From NCBI GenBank assembly GCA_002371075.1, contig DFFS01000093.1, forward strand, positions 1 through 22,207: a DNA stretch of 22,207 nucleotides, read 5' to 3'. Position numbers and translations under genes: made by a program. Source of the stretch: Christensenella sp. UBA3770. Lineage in GTDB: Bacteria > Bacillota > Clostridia > Christensenellales > CAG-1252. Shown piece by piece: positions 7,892-17,053 of this stretch. The notes below the pieces were generated by a model. That model ran no database searches. It had not been told where the DNA came from and saw only the letters and a program-made list of their open reading frames with translations. Position 1 is the first letter of the stretch. The number at the start of each line of letters is the position of its first letter.

Positions 7892-10249
7892 ATGAACGAA
7901 GCCATTCTGTTTTGCGGAACGCTGCTGTTTGCCATTGCGTTTCGCGTCATCGGGAAACTTCTCGATAAAAAACAACTGAATATCAAAGGGAAAGTGTATT
8001 CCGTGCAGGGAGTGTTTTACAAGGCGCTGTCCGTAGCTTTGTTCTTGCTCTACATGCCGCAACTCTTCATGCGTGAAGCCATTGCGGATCAGATCGGGCT
8101 GACTGCGGTTGCGGAGGAAATGCCCTGGTACGCCGCGGCAAGGATGCCTTTCTCACCCACGGTGACAACGCTGCTTGCGCTGTTGAAGTGGATGACCAAC
8201 TTTATGGTCGCCAACCTTGTGATGCTTCCTTTCTTTGAAAAGAAGGATTCGGAGGACTTTGCCGCGTTCATCGCGCCCATCGTGGTCATTTTGAATTGCG
8301 TCTTCTTCCCTCAGATCATGACGACCATTTTGTACGCGCCCGGCAAAACCGTCTCGCTGTATCATTGGCGCGCCGTGGTGTATGCCTGCGTGATCGCGCT
8401 TTCCGGCGCCATTTCGTTTGAAAAGTTGATCCGCACGGTCATGACGCGCGACTTTAAGGGGATGGGAAAACGCCTTGGCAAGCTGGCGCTGTACTTTATC
8501 TTGTTTGTCTTTGCGTTTATGCCGATGTACGTGCCGCAGCTGCTGTTTGGGCTTCGCGGGTCGGAGCCGGAAGGCTTTACCGTTTCGCACAGGTTGATCC
8601 TGTACTTTACCTTCGGCTTCCCGCTTTTGATGCAGATCCTTTTCCAAAAGAAGACGATGGAAGAGAGGCGCTACTTGCTGATCATGCTTGCGCTCAGCGG
8701 CTTCTTCGCGTATTTCTCGCAGTATTTGTACCCGGGCAAAACCATTGTCAGCACGCTGCCGTTGCACCTTTGCAACACGGCGATCGCGCTGATGGTGTTT
8801 GCATACGTGTTTAAGCTCAAGGGTATTTTCTACTTCACCTACTTCGTCAACATCATGGGCGCCTTGATGGCAACGTTGCTTCCCGACGTCAGCGGCGCGT
8901 TTACGAGGATGGGGAACGTCTCGTACTTCTACAACCACGTTTACGCCGTGATCTTGCCCTTTATGGGCGTGTCGCTCGGCGTGTTTGAACGTCCCAACCT
9001 GAAGTTGATGGGCAAGGCGATCCTCTTCTTCACGTTCTACGTACTTGTCGCTGCCGTCTTGGACGGTTGGCTCAACAACTCGCCGTCTTTGAACCCCACC
9101 GGGGCAGAGATCGACTATTTCTTCTTGTATAGTGATTTCTTCCTTGAGAAGAGCATCTTCAAGTGGGCGTTTAACTTAAAGTACAATTACATTCTTCGCC
9201 TTCACATCGGAAACAGCAAAATCGTCTTCTTCTACATTTACGACTTGCTGATCTATCTGTTCTCGATCGCGCTGATGTTTGCGCTGTGGGGCGTATATGG
9301 TATTTTGTACAAAGTGGAGGATTCGCACAGGGAGCTTGCCCGCCGCAAAAAGATGATCAAGGTGGACGAACTCGCTTTACTTAAGGAAATGAACGGGAGG
9401 CCGCTCACCGAGCCGCTGCACCCGGAAGGAGAACATATGATCAAGATCAGCCATTTCTCAAAGACCTATTCGGGCAGCACCAAAAACGCGGTGTCCGACC
9501 TGAATCTTGAGATCCACGAAGGAGAGGTTTTCGGCTTTATCGGGCACAACGGTGCCGGTAAGTCCACCACCATCAAGAGTTTGGTGGGCATCCAAACCAT
9601 CACCGAGGGCACGATAGAGATCCAGGGCTACGACATTGCGCGTCAGCCCCTTGAAGCAAAGCTGAACATCGGTTACGTTTCGGACAACCACGCCGTCTAT
9701 GAGAAACTTACGGGCAGGGAGTACGTCAGCTACGTTGCCGACCTGTATATGGTCAGCGAAAAGGACAAGCAGGAGCGCATCGCTTACTATGCGGATCTGT
9801 TTGGCTTGACCGCCGCGATGGACAACGAGATCAAGAGCTATTCGCACGGTATGAAACAAAAGATCATGGTGATCTCCGCCTTGATCCACAACCCCAAGGT
9901 TTGGATCTTGGACGAGCCGCTCACCGGCTTGGATCCCACCAGCTCGCACCAAATTAAGGAATGCATGCGCGCCCACGCCGACGCGGGCAACATCGTGTTC
10001 TTCTCCAGCCACGTCATTGAGGTCGTGGAGAAGATCTGCGACCGCGTTGCCATCATCAGCGGCGGCAAACTGCGCCGTGTGTGCACGCCCGACGAGCTTG
10101 TCAAAGAAGGGCAATCTTTGGAGGAACTTTACTTGATGTATGCAACGGCAAACGCCGCAGGGGTGGAGCCGCCCGAGGCGGTCACCGCACCGGTGGAAGA
10201 GCCGCTTGCCGAAGTTGCCGCCGACAAAGCAGAGGACAAGAATGACTAA
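7892..10249 (+). CDS. Fusion of YwaF-like membrane domain with ABC ATPase
   Basis: This 785-residue protein has two parts. Residues 1 to about 485 hold roughly twelve membrane helices. Within them the LPLHLC motif (289-294, His292), a following GALMATLLPD segment and a later NHVYA segment resemble the TIGR02206/YwaF (TMEM164-like) family; this was judged by eye. Residues 516-745 are an EcsA/CcmA-type exporter ATPase: Walker A GHNGAGKST 551-559, degenerate signature SHGMKQ 651-656, Walker B Asp674-Glu675, H-loop His707. An acidic Ala/Pro/Glu-rich tail ends the chain. The ribosome site before ATG 7892 is poor (GGAG only 1 nt away), and the nearest in-frame upstream codon signal is a stop at 7880. 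The stop overlaps the next gene, an ABC-2 permease, so the ATPase probably drives that permease. The family assignment of the N-terminal half is less sure than the ATPase. Confidence 0.85.
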   Translation: MNEAILFCGTLLFAIAFRVIGKLLDKKQLNIKGKVYSVQGVFYKALSVALFLLYMPQLFMREAIADQIGLTAVAEEMPWYAAARMPFSPTVTTLLALLKWMTNFMVANLVMLPFFEKKDSEDFAAFIAPIVVILNCVFFPQIMTTILYAPGKTVSLYHWRAVVYACVIALSGAISFEKLIRTVMTRDFKGMGKRLGKLALYFILFVFAFMPMYVPQLLFGLRGSEPEGFTVSHRLILYFTFGFPLLMQILFQKKTMEERRYLLIMLALSGFFAYFSQYLYPGKTIVSTLPLHLCNTAIALMVFAYVFKLKGIFYFTYFVNIMGALMATLLPDVSGAFTRMGNVSYFYNHVYAVILPFMGVSLGVFERPNLKLMGKAILFFTFYVLVAAVLDGWLNNSPSLNPTGAEIDYFFLYSDFFLEKSIFKWAFNLKYNYILRLHIGNSKIVFFYIYDLLIYLFSIALMFALWGVYGILYKVEDSHRELARRKKMIKVDELALLKEMNGRPLTEPLHPEGEHMIKISHFSKTYSGSTKNAVSDLNLEIHEGEVFGFIGHNGAGKSTTIKSLVGIQTITEGTIEIQGYDIARQPLEAKLNIGYVSDNHAVYEKLTGREYVSYVADLYMVSEKDKQERIAYYADLFGLTAAMDNEIKSYSHGMKQKIMVISALIHNPKVWILDEPLTGLDPTSSHQIKECMRAHADAGNIVFFSSHVIEVVEKICDRVAIISGGKLRRVCTPDELVKEGQSLEELYLMYATANAAGVEPPEAVTAPVEEPLAEVAADKAEDKND
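9426..9439 (+). promoter_or_regulatory. Internal ribosome site and ATG at the ATPase domain boundary
   Basis: AAGGAG (9426-9431) lies 5 nt before an in-frame ATG at 9437 (codon 516 of the fusion), exactly where the ATPase domain begins (MIKISHFSKTYSG). Spacing and strength are better than at the annotated start of the whole gene. Translation from here would give a free ATPase of about 270 residues, so one gene may make both a fused and a stand-alone ATPase. Confidence 0.55.
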
Positions 10250-11885
10250 CGAGTTAACAGCAAAAAACAGCCTATGGCATAGGCTCAAATACCTGGTGCT
10301 CCTGCAGGCGGGTGAGAAATTCCGCGGGGTACAGAAAGGGCAGGGCAAGGCAGCCGTATTTAAGGTGTTCTTGAAGGTGCTTGCCGCTGTTGCCGTGACA
10401 GCCGTTCTCTTTTTGATCTTCAGTCTTGTGGAATCACGCTTTGCTTTTACGTTTGACAAAGAGCTTTTCACGACGGTCATTTTCCTGACGCAGATCATCA
10501 GCATCATCACTTGCGTCGGCAGTATGATGGACGTTTTGTACAACGCCAAGGAAAACACGATGTTGCTTGCTTTCCCGTGCAACTACAACGAGATCTTTAT
10601 CAGCAAGATCATCGTCTTTGCTCTCGAAGAGATCCGGAAGAGCTGCTTCTTCATTTTGCCTTTCCTGTTCTCTTACGGATTGGTTTCCGGCGCGGGTGCG
10701 GCATATTGGGTGCAACTGATCCCTCTTTGGATCTTTATCGTGCTGTTCCCGGTGCTGTTTAGCGCCATCATCTCTATCCCCGCCGTCTTTGTAAAAAAGT
10801 TCTTGGGCAATCATCCCGTGCTATTTGGCGTGCTTGTCGTGCTGCTGCTTGGCGGCGTGTTCGCCCTTGTGACATACGCGCTTTCTTTCTTGCCGACCCC
10901 CGTCCGCTTGATCGCCGTCTACAATACGTTTATGAAGGCTTTCCGCGCGATCCTTATAAAGATCAACAAGTTCTCGCTGTTTTACAATTGCATCGGGAAC
11001 GCGATGTTCGGCAGGATGATTTACCTGTACTTGCCCATCGTCGTCGTTGTCTTCGTTGCGGCGCTGCTGTTGTGCTTCTTTGTGGCGATGCCCTTCTACT
11101 TTAAGGCGGCGTCCTCCAGCGCAGAGCACAGCACGGGCGGCCACCACAGGGTGGGCAAGACGCACTTCAGAAGCCTGTTTATGACCTTCTTCAGTAAGGA
11201 GGTCAAGCTGATGTTCCGTTCTTCAAGCAGCATCACTTCGGCGCTTAGCATCATCTTGATCTTCCCGATCATTTCTTACGTGATGAACTTTATCGTCGCG
11301 GCAGTCAAGACAAACCTTTTCGGTGATTATATGACCATCGCGTTCAACGTGATGATCACCTTATCGCTGCTCAGCACGTACAACGCAAACTGCGCTTCCG
11401 CCATCTCGCAGGAGGGCAGCGAATTTGCCGTGTTGAAAGCGGCGCCCAGCGACACCAAACTTGCCACTTGGGCAAAGCTTGCCTTAACGATGGTCGTGGA
11501 CATCCTTGCGGTGGCAACGATGTGCTTGGTCATTACTTTCACAACCACCTTGCCGGGCAAGGATATCGCTTTGATGGCGGGCATCATTTTGCCGATCAGT
11601 TTGGGCAACATTTTGTGGAGCTTCCAAATTGACCTTTTGAACCCCAAGATCAACGACTATGCCGTCAAGGGCGAAGCTGTGACGGACAACCCCAACATTG
11701 CCAAAGCGTTGCTTTTCGGCTTCTTGATCTCCACGGTCTTCGGCGCGGTGACGCTTTTGTTGCTCATTGACAACTATATCTCGGGCTGGGTGCGCATTTA
11801 TGCGATAGGATACGCTTTCTTGCTGATCAGACTTTATCTGTACAGTAGCTACTTGAAGGTTTACTTCAATGACATACAGGGGTGA
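10242..11885 (+). CDS. ABC-2-type exporter permease
   Basis: This 547-residue polytopic membrane protein has about 12 hydrophobic segments in two halves, joined by a charged Ser/His/Gly-rich loop near residues 290-320. The size and layout fit the permease partner of an EcsA/CcmA-type ATPase. ATG 10242 overlaps the end of the fusion gene by 8 bp and has an AGAGGA site at 10231-10236, so the two are translationally coupled. An upstream extension of the frame to 10140 lies inside the ATPase gene and was not used. No family-specific motif identifies the substrate. Confidence 0.85.
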   Translation: MTNELTAKNSLWHRLKYLVLLQAGEKFRGVQKGQGKAAVFKVFLKVLAAVAVTAVLFLIFSLVESRFAFTFDKELFTTVIFLTQIISIITCVGSMMDVLYNAKENTMLLAFPCNYNEIFISKIIVFALEEIRKSCFFILPFLFSYGLVSGAGAAYWVQLIPLWIFIVLFPVLFSAIISIPAVFVKKFLGNHPVLFGVLVVLLLGGVFALVTYALSFLPTPVRLIAVYNTFMKAFRAILIKINKFSLFYNCIGNAMFGRMIYLYLPIVVVVFVAALLLCFFVAMPFYFKAASSSAEHSTGGHHRVGKTHFRSLFMTFFSKEVKLMFRSSSSITSALSIILIFPIISYVMNFIVAAVKTNLFGDYMTIAFNVMITLSLLSTYNANCASAISQEGSEFAVLKAAPSDTKLATWAKLALTMVVDILAVATMCLVITFTTTLPGKDIALMAGIILPISLGNILWSFQIDLLNPKINDYAVKGEAVTDNPNIAKALLFGFLISTVFGAVTLLLLIDNYISGWVRIYAIGYAFLLIRLYLYSSYLKVYFNDIQG

Positions 11886-11891
11886 CGCGTT

Positions 11892-12365
11892 ATGAGTAAG
11901 AAAGTAATGATTTTGGTCGTCATCCTTGAATGTATCCTCTCGATCCTCTTGATCGCCATTCTCGGCAAAGCGCTTGAGTCTTTCTATATCGAGACCGAGG
12001 CGACGCAGATCTATTTTACCACGGCAAACGGCGACGTTTTGGAGCCGGGTATGTTGTATAAGGAAAAGGATGGCGTTATCGAGCACATTGAGAGTGACCG
12101 TATTGTGATCGAGATCGCGCGTCCCGACAAAGGATATCAGTTGCATTGGGAAGTCATCACCAAGGAAACCACGGATAAGAGCGTGACGTTCTACGTCAAT
12201 TCGCTGGACCCCAACGTTGAAGTAAGCGTGGATGAAAACGGCTTTGTTTTCTTTGAGGACGACGTTGCCGCAACCGTTACGATCAGCACCAAAAATGGAC
12301 GTACTGCTACCGTCCTCTTAACTCCTCGTCAAAAGGAAAAGAGCGGTATCATTACGTTGGAATAG
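11892..12365 (+). CDS. Small membrane-anchored extracytoplasmic protein
   Basis: This 157-residue protein has one N-terminal membrane anchor (about residues 5-27) with a Lys-rich cytoplasmic start. The rest is an all-beta-looking soluble domain, and the final 40 residues recall bacterial Ig-like strands (ATVTISTKNGRTATVLLTP). I assign no firm family. It begins 6 bp after the permease, with AGGGGTGA as ribosome site, and precedes the repeat lipoprotein by 27 bp. It is probably an accessory or periplasm-facing subunit of the same export system. Confidence 0.75.
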   Translation: MSKKVMILVVILECILSILLIAILGKALESFYIETEATQIYFTTANGDVLEPGMLYKEKDGVIEHIESDRIVIEIARPDKGYQLHWEVITKETTDKSVTFYVNSLDPNVEVSVDENGFVFFEDDVAATVTISTKNGRTATVLLTPRQKEKSGIITLE

Positions 12366-12392
12366 ATAAAAAAACAAAAATAGGAGGAAAAC

Positions 12393-15300
12393 ATGAAAAC
12401 CAAACTGACAAAGATCATTATGTTGCTCTTGCTCCTTGCGCTTGTGGTCTCCTGCTTCGTTGCTTGCGGCACGAAGTCAGTTAAGATCAGTGTTATGGAT
12501 GGAGAAACGGAGATCGCATCGTTCGAGATCAAGCCGGGCGACACCCTGTCTGAAAAGACGGTTCTCGCTGAGGTCAGTAAAGCCGGGTACGAATTCGTCG
12601 GGCTTTACGTCAATCCCGAAATGACGGAGGAGTTCAACTTTGACAAGGCCATCGATTCCGAGGTGAAACTTTACGCAAAGTTTACGCAAAAGACCTATTA
12701 CATCAGCGTAAAAACCGGCGATGGCGAGTCCGAAGTTCCCAAGAAAGCGGTCAAGAAGGGGGAAGCGTATGAGATTCCCGCTCCGACCAAAGAGGGTTAC
12801 GTTTTCACGTACTACACTTACTTGGATGACAACGAGGACGAGCAGCGCTTCCCGCAGAGCGGAACGTACACCTTTGACGACAACGTTCGTTTGACGGCGC
12901 ACTGGGCAATCAAGACCTATACCGTCAAGTTCCACGTCGACGATGCGGTTACCGAGCAGACGGTTGAGCACGGCGCCAAAGTCGTGCTGCCGACCACGCC
13001 GAGCAAGACAGGTTATACGTTTGTGGATTGGCGTCTTGATGGCGCAACCGCCGCTTTTGACAAGAACACGGCAATTAAAGCCAACGTTGATTTGTACGCC
13101 ACGTTTAACGCAAACAGCTATGCAATTACCTTTGATCCCGATCTTGGATTGCAAGCCGTTAACGCAACGTACGGCGCAGCGTATCAGTTGACTAAACCGG
13201 TCAAAACCGGCTACACCTTCCTCGGCTTCAAGAGAAACGGCGTTGCCTTTGCGCAATCCGGCACCTATGCCGTTGCCGAAGACAGCTACCTGACTGCGGA
13301 ATGGGCTGTTGAAAAGTACACAGTTACCTTCCTGAATGCCGACGGCACGGAGATCTCCAAGCAGGAGAACGTTGAATACGGCAAGAAGGCGCAGGGCATC
13401 TCCATCGTCGGTTACGAGGTGAAGGGCTACTACCTTGACGCGGATTTCTCCGATGACAAGGCGTTTGACATTGCGGCTACGCCGATCAGCGCGGCAACTA
13501 CGTTGTACGTAAAGAAGGCGGCGATCAAATACACCTTGACCGTTGCGGGATGGCACGAGGCAAACATCGAGGTATACTACGATGCGCCGTATGCCCTTAT
13601 CGCGCCCACCGACACCGAGAACCCCATCTATGCGGCAAAGATCGGTACCGATGCGGACAATGAATGGTTAAGTTTCAGCGGCTATACCTATGGCGGCAAC
13701 GCCTTTGCCGTGACGGGCACCTACACCTATGCCGAGAACATCACCGTAACGCCCGTATTTGAGGCAAACCCCTCTTACAACAAGGCGACGGTCACTTTCC
13801 GAGATCCGATCTCCAACACCAATATGGGCACGCCCGTAACGGTAAATCAGGGTGAGACGATCGCTGCCGACGCGTTCCCCGCAACCGAAAAGGCAGGTTA
13901 CACGTTTGGCGGTTGGTTTACGTCAACGGAATTTAAGCAGGATGAAGCATTTACGTCCAGCATCCCCGTGAACGCAAGCATTTCCGTGTATGCGAAGTAT
14001 ACGGCAAACAACTATACGATCACCATTAAGGATACCAATGCCGACGGCGCCGTTCTCAGCGTGATCCCCGTGACCTTTAACAATGCTTATGAACTTGCGG
14101 ATGCTGTGAAGAAAGGCTTTACATTCGGTTCCTTTACCTACCTTTCCGACGAAGGCATCAAATCCTTTGCGCAAACCGGCACTTACGCCTTTGCAAAGAA
14201 CCTTGACGTCTATGCGTCCTTTACCCAAAACAAGGTGATGGTTTCTTTCAACGGCTTGGGCGAAACTACAACTCCGACCGCGATCGCGGCAAAGGAAGGC
14301 AACCAGTACGACACGATCGGCTCCTTCTTGCCGGAGAGTGATCCCACCAAGACGGGATACACCTTTAAGTGGTGGTCCTTGAGCCAAAGCGGCGCAGCGG
14401 TCGCTCTTGATATGGAAGTGGAGGTAACCACCCCCGTTTACGCCGTATTTGAAGCAAACGCTTATACGATCACCGTTAAGGACACCAACGCCGAGGGTGC
14501 AACCCTTGCCACGGTTAACGTGACCTATGGTGAAGCGTTTGACGTTAGCGATCCCGATAAGTTCGGCTTTATCTTTGACCATTACGAGCTTGATTCGGAG
14601 GTATTCGATCCGGATCAGCACGCCACCTACGACATTGCCGACGACATCGTTCTTATTGCTGTCTTTGCCGTTGACGAGAGCGTTAACGCAAACTTCATTG
14701 CGGATTATGAGAAGGGCTACTTCAAAGAGAGAGCAACGGCTTCCGATCCTTACACCTACGTCTTTGTGACGGGTCACGAGTATCAGTTTGCCGGCTACAC
14801 GATGGCTTCTGCGGCAAACGGAAGTTATATCAACATCATTGAGGACGGCGCAAAGTTCAATGCGGTCGCTCCGGGTGAGTTTACGCTCAACCTGACAGCA
14901 ATTGCGGGCGGCGCCAAAGTGAATGTTCCCGCAAAGGTCGTTTATAGCGTTGAGACCCTCTCGGCGGGAAGCTCGTTTACCACCATGATGAGCAATGCTC
15001 AGAAGGGAGAGCTTTTCCAGACCGCGCTTAATAGTGCAAGCGATTACGTGATGGATGCCGGCGTTGTAAACTTCATTCCCGATCTCGCTGCCGAGACCAA
15101 TGGTTACAGCGCGATCTCCGCTGCCGATGCCAACATCGTTTTGACGCTTGGCGCATCAACGGGCGGTGAGTTCGTTGCAGGTGCGGGCAAGGTCAGCTCT
15201 GACGGCCTTTCCTTTACCTTTGACAACACGGGCAACGTGTTTACCGCGGAGGAGAACGTTGTTTTGACCTTTAAGTCCAAGTATGCGCTCAACAATTATG

Positions 15301-16907
15301 CCGTGTCTTACCGCGTTAAGTTTAACACCGGCGTTAACGTATACACGAATGAGGAACTCGGTGAGGCTTACGCCGATACGTCGGTCAGCTTGATCAACGT
15401 GATGAGAAACATTACCGCCGTGCTTGACAGATCGGAGTATCGTGAGGACGGCAATTACGGCAAGACCAAGACCATTGACCTCGTCGGATATACCGATGAG
15501 AACAATCCGCTTAAGGATTGGGATGCCGGCACGCCGAGAAACCGTTTCGGCGGCGGCGTGTACAGGAGGTCCATTCAAGCCACCGGCAAGGCCAACAATG
15601 AGATCCAAGACAACATCTCCATCAACGGCAACTACTATACGATCGACGGCACGAGGCTTCCCTACATTTACGAGACCACCAACAGGACGGACGGTGATCC
15701 GGATGCTGCCGCAGGCTATATGCTCGGCAACGTGCAGATCGGTATCTTTATGTATCGCTGCGGTGAGTACGACGGAACGGGCGACTACGACGATATGACG
15801 GGCGTCAAGTACGACAACGGTCAGATCTCCTTTAACAACCTTAGGATCGTCGGCAACAACATCGCGGCGTTGAAGGATGCCGAGATCAGCAAAGAGGGTC
15901 ACTCCTGGAAGTGGAACATGCTGGCAATGAGCGCAAGCTTCAACGGCATCACGATCAGGGGCGGTACGCTAAACTTGGACAACACCACGATCAGCAACGT
16001 CAACCTCGGCATGATGCTGCACGGCAGCGTGGAGGGCGTGTACAAGCCCTCGTCGCAGGTGGCAAACGAAACGCAATCCACCAAGCTTTATATGCGCAAC
16101 AGTTTGATGCAAAACTGCTGGGGCAATGACATCTACGCTTACGACATTGTGCACATCGACTTGATCAACAGCAAGCTTTGCGGTTGTGCCGGCGCGGCGA
16201 TCACCTTTGACGACAGACCTTATGCAAATCCTGCCTTAACGGGAGAAGCACTGGAGGCGGCGTTGAAAGCGACGCAAGGCGTCAGCGCATTGAATTCCGA
16301 GCTTACGATGGACACCTATTCCGCAAAGAATCTTACGAGCTGGGTAAACGGCGGAGAGCCTTGGTTTGTCGCTTACGGACAAGCCGGAGCTGCCGGTACT
16401 TTGAAAACCAATTTGGATGCCGGCGTCAATGCCAACGGTTTGACCATTATGAAAGGAGAGGCGTTTAACTTTGCGATCTTGGTCAATCCCACATCGGAGA
16501 GCGGCTTTGCGTATGATAAGGACCAAGGTGTTACGATCAACTACACCGAGGGCAGCCCGGTCATTAACGCCATGCACGCAGATGCAGGCGGCGGGATGAG
16601 CATGGATCTGAAGTTCTTCTTTGATCCGTATACCGATTTGACGGGCTATAATGACAAGTTTGAGCCCACCAACGAACCCAGCGGCGCTCCCGATGAGTAC
16701 GAATTTATCGGCGGGAATTTGCTGGCATACAATACTGCTAAAGATGCAGCTGCAGCAGCATATGCGGGAGGCAATATGGAAGCCTATGCCGCTTATGCGC
16801 AAGCTGCCGCGACTTACTTTGGTACGGCAATGACTTACGGACAAGGATTTGCAGACGTCTCTGCGTACGGAATGCACATCTACATCCCCGTGTTTATTGC
16901 TGGCTGA
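12393..16907 (+). CDS. Surface lipoprotein with ten alternating InlB-type repeats
   Basis: This 1504-residue protein begins with a lipoprotein-like signal peptide: a Lys-rich start, a Leu run, then VVSC (Cys21) or FVAC (Cys25) as lipobox. Residues about 30-765 hold ten repeats of 65-85 residues of the InlB B-repeat / Listeria-Bacteroides type, each with a GYTF-like turn and an aromatic YAKF- or TAHW-like end. Odd repeats keep the short hairpin form. Even repeats carry an extra FAQSGTY-like insertion, so the layout is (AB) five times. Residues about 765-1050 are beta-rich. Residues about 1050-1290 have the Asn/Gly/Ile-rich short strands of a right-handed beta-helix. The C-terminus includes an Ala-rich helix (about 1449-1480). 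AGGAGG lies 5 nt before ATG 12393. No LPXTG motif is seen, so lipid anchoring is likely. It may be the cargo or the ligand-binding part of the upstream ABC system, or an adhesin or glycan binder. Confidence 0.88.
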   Translation: MKTKLTKIIMLLLLLALVVSCFVACGTKSVKISVMDGETEIASFEIKPGDTLSEKTVLAEVSKAGYEFVGLYVNPEMTEEFNFDKAIDSEVKLYAKFTQKTYYISVKTGDGESEVPKKAVKKGEAYEIPAPTKEGYVFTYYTYLDDNEDEQRFPQSGTYTFDDNVRLTAHWAIKTYTVKFHVDDAVTEQTVEHGAKVVLPTTPSKTGYTFVDWRLDGATAAFDKNTAIKANVDLYATFNANSYAITFDPDLGLQAVNATYGAAYQLTKPVKTGYTFLGFKRNGVAFAQSGTYAVAEDSYLTAEWAVEKYTVTFLNADGTEISKQENVEYGKKAQGISIVGYEVKGYYLDADFSDDKAFDIAATPISAATTLYVKKAAIKYTLTVAGWHEANIEVYYDAPYALIAPTDTENPIYAAKIGTDADNEWLSFSGYTYGGNAFAVTGTYTYAENITVTPVFEANPSYNKATVTFRDPISNTNMGTPVTVNQGETIAADAFPATEKAGYTFGGWFTSTEFKQDEAFTSSIPVNASISVYAKYTANNYTITIKDTNADGAVLSVIPVTFNNAYELADAVKKGFTFGSFTYLSDEGIKSFAQTGTYAFAKNLDVYASFTQNKVMVSFNGLGETTTPTAIAAKEGNQYDTIGSFLPESDPTKTGYTFKWWSLSQSGAAVALDMEVEVTTPVYAVFEANAYTITVKDTNAEGATLATVNVTYGEAFDVSDPDKFGFIFDHYELDSEVFDPDQHATYDIADDIVLIAVFAVDESVNANFIADYEKGYFKERATASDPYTYVFVTGHEYQFAGYTMASAANGSYINIIEDGAKFNAVAPGEFTLNLTAIAGGAKVNVPAKVVYSVETLSAGSSFTTMMSNAQKGELFQTALNSASDYVMDAGVVNFIPDLAAETNGYSAISAADANIVLTLGASTGGEFVAGAGKVSSDGLSFTFDNTGNVFTAEENVVLTFKSKYALNNYAVSYRVKFNTGVNVYTNEELGEAYADTSVSLINVMRNITAVLDRSEYREDGNYGKTKTIDLVGYTDENNPLKDWDAGTPRNRFGGGVYRRSIQATGKANNEIQDNISINGNYYTIDGTRLPYIYETTNRTDGDPDAAAGYMLGNVQIGIFMYRCGEYDGTGDYDDMTGVKYDNGQISFNNLRIVGNNIAALKDAEISKEGHSWKWNMLAMSASFNGITIRGGTLNLDNTTISNVNLGMMLHGSVEGVYKPSSQVANETQSTKLYMRNSLMQNCWGNDIYAYDIVHIDLINSKLCGCAGAAITFDDRPYANPALTGEALEAALKATQGVSALNSELTMDTYSAKNLTSWVNGGEPWFVAYGQAGAAGTLKTNLDAGVNANGLTIMKGEAFNFAILVNPTSESGFAYDKDQGVTINYTEGSPVINAMHADAGGGMSMDLKFFFDPYTDLTGYNDKFEPTNEPSGAPDEYEFIGGNLLAYNTAKDAAAAAYAGGNMEAYAAYAQAAATYFGTAMTYGQGFADVSAYGMHIYIPVFIAG

Positions 16908-16929
16908 TCGAACCATCGATCACAATCAC

Positions 16930-16967
16930 GAGCCGACTCTCTTTGAGGGTCGGCTCTCTTTTTGTTT
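16930..16967 (+). terminator. Strong terminator of the lipoprotein operon
   Basis: A 12-bp stem (one wobble) pairs 16930-16941 with 16945-16956 across a TTT loop, followed by TCTTTTTGTTTT. It is the strongest terminator in the window and closes the operon that starts at 7274. Confidence 0.92.
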
Positions 16968-16991
16968 TGACATTGCCGATGCTTTGCTTTA

Positions 16992-17020
16992 TTGACAAAT
17001 CGCGCGTGGGGTAGTATAAT
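16992..17020 (+). promoter_or_regulatory. Consensus sigma-A promoter of the alcohol dehydrogenase gene
   Basis: TTGACA (16992-16997), a 17-bp spacer and TATAAT (17015-17020): both boxes are perfect. The start codon is 33 bp downstream of the -10. High constitutive expression is expected. Confidence 0.92.
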
Positions 17021-17053
17021 TATAAATAACTTATTTTGAGGAGATTTTTTACT

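Noticed and set aside
10140..10241. Upstream start for the ABC-2 permease
   Set aside because: It lies inside the ATPase coding region, gives an Arg/Pro-rich non-membrane stretch, and ATG 10242 has a good ribosome site.
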